Shown here piece by piece: positions 1 to 7,587 of a stretch of DNA of 64,000 nt. The stretch's first letter is position 1. Each line of letters starts with the position of its first letter. This DNA comes from Streptomyces hundungensis. Its GTDB lineage: Bacteria > Actinomycetota > Actinomycetes > Streptomycetales > Streptomycetaceae. The DNA lies in assembly GCF_003627815.1 (NCBI RefSeq), contig NZ_CP032698.1:3968001-4032000 (forward strand). The letters are read 5' to 3'. The translations under genes were made by a program, and so were the position numbers. The notes under the pieces are model-generated. The model was not told the DNA's origin. It did not search any database and was given only the letters and a program-made list of their open reading frames with translations.

Positions 1-441
1 GCGCGGCGGCTCGGCGCCCTCACGATCGGCCTCTCCTGCAACGCGGACAGCGCGCTTGCGGCGGCGGCCGAGCACGGCATCGAGGTCGTGGTGGGCCCGG
101 AGCTCCTGACGGGCTCGACGCGGCTGAAGTCCGGCACGGCCCAGAAGCTGGTCCTCAACATGATCTCGACGATCACGATGATCCGGCTCGGCAAGACCTA
201 CGGGAACCTGATGGTCGACGTACGGGCCTCCAACGAGAAGCTCCGCGCCCGCTCGCGCCGCATCGTGGCACTGGCCACGGGGGCGGGCGACGCCGAGATC
301 GAGGCCGCGCTGGCCGCCACGGACGGCGAGGTGAAGAACGCGATCCTGGTCATCCTCGGCGGGGTGGAGGGCGCCACCGCCGCCCGCCTCCTGTCCGACT
401 CCCAGGGCCACCTACGAGCGGCCCTGCACGCGGCCCTCTGA
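1..441 (+). CDS. murQ: N-acetylmuramic acid 6-phosphate etherase, C-terminal part
   Basis: The frame is open from the first base, so the 5' part lies outside the window and 146 residues are visible. The fragment carries the MurQ C-terminal half of the SIS fold: the stretch GPELLTGSTRLKSGTAQK, then a KLVLNMISTITMIRLGK helix and NLMVDVRASNEKLR. MurQ cleaves the lactyl ether of MurNAc-6-P to give GlcNAc-6-P in cell-wall recycling. The product would feed NagA, which is encoded further right in this window. The C-terminal tail (DAEIEAALAATDGEVKNAIL) looks like the UBA-like helical end of the family. There is no sign of damage. Confidence 0.9.
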   Translation, partial: ARRLGALTIGLSCNADSALAAAAEHGIEVVVGPELLTGSTRLKSGTAQKLVLNMISTITMIRLGKTYGNLMVDVRASNEKLRARSRRIVALATGAGDAEIEAALAATDGEVKNAILVILGGVEGATAARLLSDSQGHLRAALHAAL

Positions 442-654
442 CCGTCCGAAGCCCCCTCATGCCCCGGCTGCCCGCCCCCTTTACCGCCCGCCCCTGAGGC
501 GAATCACTCTTGCGCGGGCCGTACGCCCCCTGCTACGCGAAGCGCCACCATTTTCGGCCGACGTGCTGCGGGCGCTTGCCCGGCTCAAGATCTACATGCC
601 TAACTTTGTACGGGCGGCGCGGAGGCCGCACGGGGAACGAGGGCGCGGGGGGAC

Positions 655-1083
655 ATGAGTACCGCGGCATATCCGGAAAGCTGGCAGCGCCTGCTCGACC
701 AGGCGGGACCGCCGCCCGCCCCGTCCCTGCACCTGGCCTCGGCCGCACCGGGCGGGGGCGACCTCCATCACACCCCCAAACCCTGGAACGACGCCGCCGG
801 TGCCGCCCACTCGCTGCGCACCGACACCGACACGGCCAGGTCCGGACTGATCACGGCCCATGCCGGTCTCGACACGAGCGGTGCCGGGCTGCTGAGCGTG
901 ACGGCGCTCAAGACCGTCCTGACGTCCTGGGAGCAACGGCTCGGCGCCGTACGCGACGAGTGCGCCGACCTGGAACCGAAGTTGCGCGAAGTGGCCCGCA
1001 CCATGGGCGGCACCGACCACGCGGTCCGGTCCTCCATAGCCGGTTACGCCGACCCTGTCCCGGCCGACGAGAAGGGGCGCTGA
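655..1083 (+). CDS. WXG100-like helical protein upstream of a DUF1023 hydrolase
   Basis: A 142-residue protein starting at ATG after a G-rich Shine-Dalgarno. The first 45 residues are proline-rich. From about residue 50 to 125 the sequence predicts a long helical hairpin (SLRTDTDTARSGLITAHAGL, then a turn and LKTVLTSWEQRLGAVRDECA). This resembles ESX/WXG100-type substrates, although no strict WXG is present. The gene lies 4 bp before the hydrolase gene, so the two are surely co-expressed. In Streptomyces this layout (small helical protein, DUF1023 hydrolase, lipoprotein) is recurrent. Function is unknown; it may be a chaperone or export partner for the hydrolase. Confidence 0.6.
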   Translation: MSTAAYPESWQRLLDQAGPPPAPSLHLASAAPGGGDLHHTPKPWNDAAGAAHSLRTDTDTARSGLITAHAGLDTSGAGLLSVTALKTVLTSWEQRLGAVRDECADLEPKLREVARTMGGTDHAVRSSIAGYADPVPADEKGR

Positions 1084-1087
1084 CGGC

Positions 1088-2950
1088 GTGCTCACCTGGC
1101 AGCACCTCCGCGACCTGCGGCCGGCCGGTCTTCAGAGCGCGGCCGACGGCTGGGGCGACGTCAGCCGCCATGCCGACGCGGCCCGCGACCGGCTCAGCAA
1201 CGAGATGCTCGGCGCGATCGAGAAGTCCCAGACCGGCAACGCGGCGGACAGCGCGGCCGGCCGTCTGCGCGGCCTGGACCGCAACTACGACTACATCCAC
1301 ATCGAGTGCGGTCTGATCCGCACGGCCCTGGACTCACTCGCCTACGAACTGGCGGGCCCCCAGCGGAAGTTGCTGGACGCCCTGGACGAAGCGGCGGCGT
1401 TGAAGTTCACCGTCGGCACGGACGGCTCCGTGAGCTATCCGCCCGGCGGGGAGAACCTGATCTCGAAACAGCCCCTCCCCGGCGGCAGCGCGACGGGCGG
1501 ATCGCCCTTGCTGTCCCGCCCGCCGGCCCTCACCCAGACCCCGCCCGGCTTCACCGACACCAACCCGAACCACGCCAAGGCCCAGGCCATAGCGGACCAG
1601 ATCCTCGCCGCACTCCAGGAAGCCCGCCGCGTCGACGAGCGCTTCAGCACGACCCTCGCCAAGCTCAAGGCCGAGCCCGGCCTCGGCGTGGCCACGGCGA
1701 CCTGGCAGGACATGGCCGCCGACGCGGCGGCGGTGCGCGCGGTCGCCGACCAGTACCTGAAGAACGACATCCCCACGGCCAAGTCCCCCGCCGAACGCAA
1801 GGCCTGGTGGACCTACCTCACGGAGAAGGAACGCGAGGAGTACCTCGCCGCCTACCCGGACATCATCGGCAACCTGGAAGGCATCCCGAGCGCGGTCAGG
1901 GACACGGCGAACCGGGACAACTTGCAGGTGCTGATCGGTAAGTTGGCGGGAGCGGGCGACGAGGCGTCGAAGACGAAGTTGGCCGGACTGCTGTCCATCG
2001 ACAAGCAGCTGAACGCCGTTCCGGAACCTGGTGTGCCGCCCATGTACCTGCTCGGGATCGGAGACCACGACAACGGCCGTGCGATCGTCTCCTTCGGTGA
2101 TCCCGATGCCGCTCGCAATGTCTCCGCATACGTCCCGGGGCTCTCCACCAAGTTGAGTGAGCACTTCGCGACGAACGACATCGAGCGTGCCCGCGCGACC
2201 GCCAAGTCCGCCGCCTTCCTGGACCACTCCAGTGCATCCATCGTCTGGCTCGGCTACGACGCTCCACAGCTACCGGCCGAGCAAGTCGTCGATGACCTGG
2301 CCGTCATGGGAACACACGACGCCGAGGTGGGCGCGACGGCGTACAACCACTTCATGGACGGCATCCGCACGACGAACCAGAACGCCGATCCGCACATCAC
2401 CGCCATCGGCCACTCCTACGGTTCGCTCACCGTCGGCCTGGCCGCGCAGCAGGCCGGCGGCATTCCCGGCGCCGACGACATCATCCTCGTCGGGAGCCCG
2501 GGCACGGAGGCGAAAACCGCCGACGACCTCGGGGTGGGACGCGACCACGTCTATGTGGGCGCAGCCGAGAATGATCCCGTGACCATGCTGCCGAACAAGA
2601 AGGAAGCGACGGGTGTCCTGGGCGGAGCGGCCGTCGGGGCGCTCGGAGGGTTCGTCGTGCCGATGCCCGGGGGGACGATCCTGGGTGCCGCGGAAGGCGC
2701 CCTGGAGGGCTACATAATCGGAGACGCGGCGAGCGACCCCTCCCAGATCTACTTCGGTACCGATCCCGCGAACCACGCTTTCGGAGCCCATCGATTCCAG
2801 GTCGGTGACGGCCCGCGCCCCTTCATCGACGGGCAGGGGCCCGTACCGGCCCATTCGAACTACTTCGACGACGACCCGGTCTCCGCGGCCAACATCGCCG
2901 CGATCGTCGCGGGACAGCCCCAACTGGTCACCTCCCAGGAGCCCCGATGA
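1088..2950 (+). CDS. WXG-like/alpha-beta hydrolase (DUF1023) fusion protein
   Basis: A 620-residue protein with a GTG start 4 bp after the previous gene. Residues 1-100 form a helical WXG-like domain (GWGDVSRHADAARDRL). A helical, charged linker region follows to about residue 320. The C-terminal 290 residues are an alpha-beta hydrolase of the DUF1023 type. The nucleophile elbow GHSYGS places the serine at residue 443. Asp496 in the motif ENDPVTML and His563 or His568 (NHAF, GAHRF) are the likely partners. Residues 515-545 are glycine/alanine-rich and resemble a membrane-active hairpin. There is no signal peptide, so export would have to be non-classical, probably type VII-like. The substrate is unknown; esterase or lipase activity is a reasonable guess. 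The stop overlaps the lipoprotein start (ATGA). Confidence 0.75.
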   Translation: MLTWQHLRDLRPAGLQSAADGWGDVSRHADAARDRLSNEMLGAIEKSQTGNAADSAAGRLRGLDRNYDYIHIECGLIRTALDSLAYELAGPQRKLLDALDEAAALKFTVGTDGSVSYPPGGENLISKQPLPGGSATGGSPLLSRPPALTQTPPGFTDTNPNHAKAQAIADQILAALQEARRVDERFSTTLAKLKAEPGLGVATATWQDMAADAAAVRAVADQYLKNDIPTAKSPAERKAWWTYLTEKEREEYLAAYPDIIGNLEGIPSAVRDTANRDNLQVLIGKLAGAGDEASKTKLAGLLSIDKQLNAVPEPGVPPMYLLGIGDHDNGRAIVSFGDPDAARNVSAYVPGLSTKLSEHFATNDIERARATAKSAAFLDHSSASIVWLGYDAPQLPAEQVVDDLAVMGTHDAEVGATAYNHFMDGIRTTNQNADPHITAIGHSYGSLTVGLAAQQAGGIPGADDIILVGSPGTEAKTADDLGVGRDHVYVGAAENDPVTMLPNKKEATGVLGGAAVGALGGFVVPMPGGTILGAAEGALEGYIIGDAASDPSQIYFGTDPANHAFGAHRFQVGDGPRPFIDGQGPVPAHSNYFDDDPVSAANIAAIVAGQPQLVTSQEPR

Positions 2951-3576
2951 CACACCTCCGCCGCGCCTGCGGTCTGCTCCTGTTGCTGACCATGACCGGG
3001 TGTGGCCCAACCTCACACGCCTCCACGGGCAACCGCACAGGGAAGTCACCGAACATGAACATGCAGCAGGCCGCCGACAGGGCCGACGCCGTTCTCCAGG
3101 AGACCGTCACGAGGATCAACCCAGGGCTGCGCTGGGTCCACGAGGCACCGGGCCAGAACAGTTGCACGGACTGGAAGAACACCGACACCGGGGGCGGCTA
3201 CGTCAACCGCGGGCTCATGGTGATGACGATCGTGTCTCCCCAACGTCGAGGCGGGCTCCTCGGGGTCGTCGAGCGCGACTGGAAGGCCCGCGGCTTCACC
3301 GTGACCAATGTGCGGTCGGACGCCCAGTTCCCCGCGATCTTCGCGTCAACCCCCGACGGCTTCCGTCTGGAGGTGGCCGTGGGCGGTGAGGGACAGTTCC
3401 GCTTCGGCATCACCAGCCCCTGCGCCGCAACGTCCCCGGTGGCAAAGCCCACCGCGCCGTCCAACGTGGACACCAATGCCCCTGCCTACGAGGGCGGCAA
3501 GCCCCTGCCGCGCCCGTACATCCACGACGACTTCTGGTCCGCCACCACTTCGCCCACCACCCCGCCCACCCCCTGA
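2947..3576 (+). CDS. Lipoprotein, partner of the DUF1023 hydrolase
   Basis: A 209-residue protein with a lipobox ending TMTGC near residue 19, so it should be a surface lipoprotein. The mature part begins with NMNMQQAADRADAVL and contains a compact alpha/beta core with the strand MVMTIVSPQRRGGLLGVVER. It ends in a proline/threonine-rich tail. It overlaps the hydrolase by 4 bp, so translation is coupled. A second copy at 7006-7587 shares the motifs NMQ-AADRADA, MVMTIVS-QRRG and the ending HSDFWSA/HDDFWSA. The pairing suggests a dedicated partner, perhaps an inhibitor or immunity protein of the hydrolase; that is inference. The family is not otherwise recognised. Confidence 0.7.
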   Translation: MTHLRRACGLLLLLTMTGCGPTSHASTGNRTGKSPNMNMQQAADRADAVLQETVTRINPGLRWVHEAPGQNSCTDWKNTDTGGGYVNRGLMVMTIVSPQRRGGLLGVVERDWKARGFTVTNVRSDAQFPAIFASTPDGFRLEVAVGGEGQFRFGITSPCAATSPVAKPTAPSNVDTNAPAYEGGKPLPRPYIHDDFWSATTSPTTPPTP

Positions 3577-3745
3577 CACCCCTCCCCGCATCCCGGAACC
3601 CCGTTCCACCCCCTCACATCCGCCCAGCTCAAAGGGGCCGCAACCATTCCAGCGTCCCGGATGGGGCGGCGGCCCTGGCGGGTGGGACGGACGGCGGCGC
3701 ACTGTTCGGTCACCGACCAACCGCCGAACGCCCCGGGAGCAACCG

Positions 3746-4504
3746 ATGCCCAAGCCGACCCCCCGCCTCACCGCCACCCTCCTCGCCGCCGCCGGCCTCG
3801 TCGCCCTCGCCGCCTCACCCGCCGTAGCCGTGCACGGCGGGACGGTCACCAGCACCTCCGCGCACCCGTTCATGGTCGTACTGGAGAACCCCGACGGCTC
3901 GCAGTGGTGCGGCGGGGCGCTCATCGCGCCGGACAAGGTGCTGACGGCCGGCCACTGCGTGCGGAACTCGCCGGACCCGATGGCCCTCACCGTCACGGGC
4001 GGCCGCACCGACCTCGCCACCGACGCCGGACGCGTCCGCCGCGTCAAGGCGATCACGGTGGACCCGAAGTTCGACATCGGCACCCTCGACCACGACGCCG
4101 CCGTCCTCACCCTGACCAAGCCGCTCCCGTACAAGCCGCTCCGCATAGCCACCAAGAAGGACGCCGCGCTGTACGAGAACGGGCGTACCGCATCCGTCTA
4201 CGGCTGGGGCATGACCGCCACCAACACCCCCGGCCAGAAGCTCAAGCAGGCCACCCTCAAGCTCGCCCCGCTCTCCACCTGCGAGCCGTTCACAGAGCCG
4301 GGCTCCGACCCGTCCCTGCGCGTCTGCGGCGTCCCCACCAAGGGAACCACCGACAGCATCTGCGCCGGCGACTCCGGCGGCCCGCTCGTGGCGAACGGCG
4401 TCCTCATCGGCATCGTCTCGACCGGGAACAAGTACTGCGACACCCAGTACCCGGTCTCCGTCTTCACCAAGGCGAGCACGGTGGCGCCCGAACTCGGGTT
4501 GTAG
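3746..4504 (+). CDS. Secreted trypsin-like serine protease (S1 family)
   Basis: A 252-residue protein. The ATG follows GGGAG by 7 bp; longer upstream frames lack such a site. Residues 1-28 are a Sec signal peptide ending SPAVA. The mature chain starts VHGGTVTST, close to the IVGG start of trypsins, so almost no propeptide remains. The triad is His70 (TAGHC), Asp117 (DHDAAVLTL) and Ser210 (GDSGGPL). Cys pairs flank the histidine and serine as in Streptomyces trypsins. It is expected to be an extracellular endopeptidase. The gene stands alone between the hydrolase cassette and a fragment of a wall-anchored protein. Confidence 0.9.
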   Translation: MPKPTPRLTATLLAAAGLVALAASPAVAVHGGTVTSTSAHPFMVVLENPDGSQWCGGALIAPDKVLTAGHCVRNSPDPMALTVTGGRTDLATDAGRVRRVKAITVDPKFDIGTLDHDAAVLTLTKPLPYKPLRIATKKDAALYENGRTASVYGWGMTATNTPGQKLKQATLKLAPLSTCEPFTEPGSDPSLRVCGVPTKGTTDSICAGDSGGPLVANGVLIGIVSTGNKYCDTQYPVSVFTKASTVAPELGL

Positions 4505-4526
4505 GCGGCCCAGTTCACATGGCTGA

Positions 4527-4802
4527 GGTGAAGGCCGCCCGGTTCACACCGGCAGGCCGCGCGGGGGCGGGGCTCGTCAGGCGCGAGCCTCGCTCGCCCC
4601 GTCGCCCCCGGCCCCCGCCCCCTCCGGCCAGGGCGGCCACAAGCCCGCCCCCACCCCCACCCCCACCCACACCCCGCACGCGAACCGCGGCCTGGCCAAC
4701 ACGGGCACCCAGATCGCTGCGCTTGCGGGCGCGGCGGTGCTCCTGGTCGGCGTGGGCGCCGGCTTGGTCTGGCTGCGGCGCCGACGCAACGGCCTCGGCT
4801 AG
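4527..4802 (+). pseudogene. Orphan sortase-anchor tail (LAxTG) without a start
   Basis: Reading codons in phase with the TAG at 4800-4802 gives a proline/threonine spacer, then GLANTGTQIAALAG, a hydrophobic membrane segment (AAVLLVGVGAGLVWL) and a basic end RRRRNGLG. This is the C-terminal sorting signal of a sortase-anchored protein; LANTG fits the LAxTG type used by Streptomyces class E sortases. The frame is closed by TGA at 4524-4526 and has no usable start codon after it. It is in a different frame from the protease that ends at 4504. It is therefore a relic whose body has been lost. Confidence 0.7.
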
Positions 4803-5071
4803 GAACGCTCAGCAGGAGCAGAGGAAGGGGTGTCGCCCACCGGCGGCGCCCCTTCCCCGCTGTACGTCCCGGCCAGTACGGCCACCAGACGCAGCGCCAT
4901 GTCCATGTTGCAGCGCCCCAGGTCCACCAGCGGGAACAGGACGTGACCCCCGCACGTCAGCGGGTCGATCCGCAGCGACGGGAGCACCACCCCGGCCCGG
5001 TCCAATTCCGTACGGAGCTGCTCCACCGCCTCCTCCGCCGCCCGAATCCGCTCCATTGCGGTCAGCGCCAT
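4799..5071 (-). CDS. Small conserved protein beside an XRE/DUF397 pair
   Basis: A 90-residue protein; start chosen at MALTAMERIRAAEE because AGGAGGG lies just upstream on the minus strand. The first 30 residues form an amphipathic helix (AAEEAVEQLRTELDRAG). The middle has a conserved core (RIDPLTCGG, LVDLGRCNMDMALRLVAVL) with two cysteines. The end is low complexity. It is divergent from the XRE regulator gene at 5187, so the shared gap may hold promoters for both. Related small proteins often accompany XRE/DUF397 genes in Streptomyces. No biochemical function is known to me. Its stop overlaps the end of the anchor relic by 4 bp. Confidence 0.6.
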   Translation of the reverse strand: MALTAMERIRAAEEAVEQLRTELDRAGVVLPSLRIDPLTCGGHVLFPLVDLGRCNMDMALRLVAVLAGTYSGEGAPPVGDTPSSAPAERS

Positions 5072-5186
5072 CTGCCTTGCCCTCCTGCACACCGAGTGTT
5101 CTGCTTTCCTCACCCAGCGTGGCCGACTCCGGCTAGCCTGACTACCGACGGCAACCCAACAACCCCGCATGTCCAGGGAGTTGCCC

Positions 5187-6026
5187 ATGCCAGGATCCAA
5201 GGACCTCGACCCCTCCTCCTCCCCCCGCGCCTTCCTCGGCGCCGAACTCCGCTTCGCCCGCGAAAAAGCCGGCCTCACCCAGGACGAACTCGGCCAGCCC
5301 CTCTTCGTCTCCGGCTCCTTCATCGGCCAACTCGAAGCGGGCACCCGCCGCATGCACCTCGAATACGCCCGCCAGATCGACGAGATCCTGGGCACGGACG
5401 GCTTCTTCACCCGCAACTGCGTCGCGGCGGCGAAGTCGAAATACCCGGATCACTTCGCGGAGGCAGCGGAAGCGGAGGCTGTCGCGACGACGATCCGCGA
5501 GTACGCGCCCTCTCTGATTCCGGGCCTCCTTCAGACCGAGGCGTACGCGCGTGCCGTCTTTCGCGCCCACCGCCCGACCGCGCCGGAGCCCGCGATCGAT
5601 GAGCTGGTCGCGGCCCGACTGGAACGCACCCAGCTTCTCGACGATCCAACAACCCCGCTGATGTGGGCCGTACTTGACGAGTCGGTGCTGCGTCGCGGTG
5701 TAGGCGGCAACGCGGTGATGGCCGAAGCCTTGGCGCATGTCGCCGCCCTCGGCTTCCGCCACCGCATCATCGTCCAAGTGCTGCGGTTCAACGCCGGAGC
5801 TCACGCCGCGATGAGCGGCGCGCTCAAGCTGATGGCGTTCGCGGACGCTCCCCCGCTGGCATTCGTCGACGGGCTCGGGACCGGGCGGCTGGAAGACGAT
5901 CCCGCCACCGTCGCGCGCCACGAACTTACCTACGATCTTGTGGGGGCCAGCGCACTGTCACCGTCCGAATCCCTGGCCCTGATCGAGTCAGTGGCGGAGG
6001 ATTACGCCCATGAGGATCAGCCCTGA
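5187..6026 (+). CDS. XRE-family regulator with DUF5753 ligand domain
   Basis: A 279-residue protein; ATG at 5187 is preferred over 5169 because AGGGAG sits 7 bp before it. Residues 15-75 form a helix-turn-helix of Cro/C1 type (LRFAREKAGLTQDELG, SGSFIGQLEAGTRR). Residues 95-270 match the DUF5753 domain typical of Streptomyces regulators paired with DUF397 proteins (EYAPSLIPGLLQTEAYARA, GGNAVMAEAL, FVDGLGTGRLEDDPATVAR). Such pairs are linked to development and stress and to Scr1/Scr2-type regulators. The next gene starts inside this one, so the two are translationally coupled. DNA target and ligand cannot be read from the sequence. Confidence 0.88.
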   Translation: MPGSKDLDPSSSPRAFLGAELRFAREKAGLTQDELGQPLFVSGSFIGQLEAGTRRMHLEYARQIDEILGTDGFFTRNCVAAAKSKYPDHFAEAAEAEAVATTIREYAPSLIPGLLQTEAYARAVFRAHRPTAPEPAIDELVAARLERTQLLDDPTTPLMWAVLDESVLRRGVGGNAVMAEALAHVAALGFRHRIIVQVLRFNAGAHAAMSGALKLMAFADAPPLAFVDGLGTGRLEDDPATVARHELTYDLVGASALSPSESLALIESVAEDYAHEDQP

Positions 6027-6345
6027 GTACGACCTGAACAAGGCCACTTGGCACAAGTCCAGCTACAGCGGGGGTGAAGGCGGCAACTGCCTCGAAATAG
6101 CCCGCTGGCAGAAGTCCAGCTACAGCGGCGGAGACGGCGGCAACTGCCTTGAGGTGGGCCGCTGGCGCAAGTCGACCTACAGCGCAGGAGATGGCGGCGA
6201 CTGCCTCGAGGTGTGCGACGACCACGCCCACATCGTCCCCGTCCGAGACTCGAAGACCGCACCGCACGGCCCGACGCTCGTGTTCCGGGCAGGCGCATGG
6301 TCGGCCTTCATCGCCGACGTGAAGGCATCCAACACGGCGGCCTGA
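6010..6345 (+). CDS. DUF397 protein with three tandem motif copies
   Basis: A 111-residue protein overlapping the regulator gene by 17 bp. DUF397 proteins normally have one W-x-KSSYSGGxGGNCLE block followed by a VRDSK strand and a final W-x-x-F segment. Here the block occurs three times at 22-residue spacing: WHKSSYSGGEGGNCLE, WQKSSYSGGDGGNCLE and WRKSTYSAGDGGDCLE. Then come VPVRDSK and GAWSAFIADVK. The extra copies look like an internal tandem duplication of 66 bp. Partner role: small antagonist or co-factor of the adjacent XRE regulator. A terminator follows at 6366-6396. Confidence 0.88.
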   Translation: MRISPEYDLNKATWHKSSYSGGEGGNCLEIARWQKSSYSGGDGGNCLEVGRWRKSTYSAGDGGDCLEVCDDHAHIVPVRDSKTAPHGPTLVFRAGAWSAFIADVKASNTAA

Positions 6346-6365
6346 CAAGGAAGTTCGCCGAGACC

Positions 6366-6396
6366 GAGCCGGTCACCCTCGCAGGGTGGCCGGCTC
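6366..6396 (+). terminator. Stem-loop after the DUF397 gene
   Basis: GAGCCGGTCACCC pairs with GGGTGGCCGGCTC around a 5-nt loop, with a single G-T pair. It lies 20 bp after the DUF397 stop and is followed by GTTCG rather than a T run. A near copy occurs at 7770-7801. Confidence 0.7.
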
Positions 6397-6546
6397 GTTC
6401 GCGTACGCCTCGAAGCTCAAGCACTGCGCTCCTAGCCAAATAGGTACGGGTACTCAGTACTGGTTCCTCAGCAGCCCCTAGTCTCGGCTGGGTTGGCGCG
6501 ATGACTGATCCGGTTGCGTGGCGAAAGGGCACGGGTGAGGACGGGT

Positions 6547-6667
6547 ATGGGGTGGGACGAGTGGGAGCAGCTGAAGACCGCGGCCGCGGAAAGGCACTCC
6601 GCACAGCCCCAGAGTGGAAACGGCGACAAGCCGTGGACACACGCCGCGAGCGTCGCTCACGATCTGT
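6547..6667 (+). pseudogene. N-terminal remnant of a WXG-like cassette protein
   Basis: ATG at 6547 has a GAGGAC site upstream and encodes MGWDEWEQLKTAAAERHSAQ. That is the start of a family I recognise as the first gene of many Streptomyces DUF1023 cassettes. After about 40 codons (ending near DKPWTHAASVAHDL) the similarity stops. The sequence then passes into hydrolase-like coding sequence in a different frame. The rest of this gene and most of the hydrolase gene appear to have been removed by one deletion with its junction near 6660. Confidence 0.55.
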
Positions 6668-7009
6668 GTGTTCGTGGGAGCGGCAAACCACGATCTCATC
6701 AGCTGGGCCCCGTCAGGGAAGCAGGTCATCGGTGGCGCGCTCGGGTCGGTGTTGGGACCAGTCGGTACTTTCGTCGGGGAGAGTCTCGCCGACCCGACGC
6801 AGAACTGGTTCGGCAGGGACCCTGCCAGCGAGGCCTTCGGAGCCACGCGCTTCGCTGTGAGTGACGGCCCACTCCCCTTCTCCGACGGCAGTCCCACGCC
6901 CGCGCACTCCAATTATTTCAGCCCCGAGCGGGACCCGGTGTCGGCGAAGAACATCGCTCGCATCGTCTCCGGGCACTCGGACAGGATCACAACGGAGCCG
7001 TACCGATGA
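6668..7009 (+). pseudogene. C-terminal remnant of a DUF1023 alpha-beta hydrolase
   Basis: About 113 codons, from VFVGAANHDLISW to the end, align with the last part of the hydrolase at 1088-2950. Shared motifs are VGAA-x-x-D, FVGESLADPTQNWFG against the GDAASDPSQIYFG region, FGATRF against FGAHRF, and PAHSNYF with DPVSA-x-NIA. The nucleophile half is absent, and the histidine of FGAHRF is replaced by threonine. It is open as part of a longer frame from an ATG at 6614, but no proper gene start is seen. The stop overlaps the following lipoprotein start (ATGA), exactly as in the intact cassette. Confidence 0.8.
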
Positions 7010-7587
7010 ATCGGCGATTCACTCAAACCGCGACATTGGCTCTGACAGGCCTGCTGCTCACAGGGTGCGGCGCAATCGATGGTGCTGATGGTGCTGCTTC
7101 CAGAAAGAAGGGGTTGGACATGAACATGCAGGAGGCAGCGGATCGGGCCGACGCCATGCTGGACGCCACATTCGCGGCCATCAAGCCGGAAGTGCGGTGG
7201 TCCTCTACCGCGACCACCACGGGAAGCTGCGACGTGACGCGTCGGCGCATGGTGATGACGATCGTCTCCGAACAGCGCCGCGGGAACTTCCTCGGTCTGG
7301 TCGAGCGGTTCTGGAAGCAGAGCGGCTACGCAATCAAGTCCGTCAACCCGGACCCCCAGATGCCTGCGATCTTCGCGCAGAGTCGGGACGGCTTCGCCAT
7401 TTCCGTGTCGGTCGGCGCCAAGGGCAACGTCGACTTCGAGGTCGACACCCCTTGCGTCAAGGAATCCTCCGTAGCCGAGCCGACCAGCCAACCCAACGGC
7501 ACCTCCAACGTTGACACGTGGCCGCTCCCCCTCCCCAACGTCCACTCCGACTTCTGGTCCGCCGGCGCTCCGCCCGCCTCCAACTAG
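7006..7587 (+). CDS. Lipoprotein, paralogue of the one at 2947
   Basis: A 193-residue protein with signal peptide and lipobox LLTGC at about residue 21. The mature part keeps every block of the 2947 lipoprotein: MNMQEAADRADAML, RRMVMTIVSEQRRGNFLGLVER, PAIFAQSRDGFAISVSVG and the ending PNVHSDFWSAGAPP. The overlap with the degraded hydrolase is the same ATGA as in the intact cassette. The lipoprotein has stayed open although its hydrolase partner is destroyed. That would fit an orphan immunity or adaptor gene kept by selection; simple recent decay is the alternative. Confidence 0.7.
   Translation: MNRRFTQTATLALTGLLLTGCGAIDGADGAASRKKGLDMNMQEAADRADAMLDATFAAIKPEVRWSSTATTTGSCDVTRRRMVMTIVSEQRRGNFLGLVERFWKQSGYAIKSVNPDPQMPAIFAQSRDGFAISVSVGAKGNVDFEVDTPCVKESSVAEPTSQPNGTSNVDTWPLPLPNVHSDFWSAGAPPASN

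Noticed and set aside
510..1316. A 268-codon plus-strand frame overlapping the WXG-like gene
   Set aside because: It is an Arg-rich shadow frame; the 655-1083 gene has a ribosome site and couples to the hydrolase gene.
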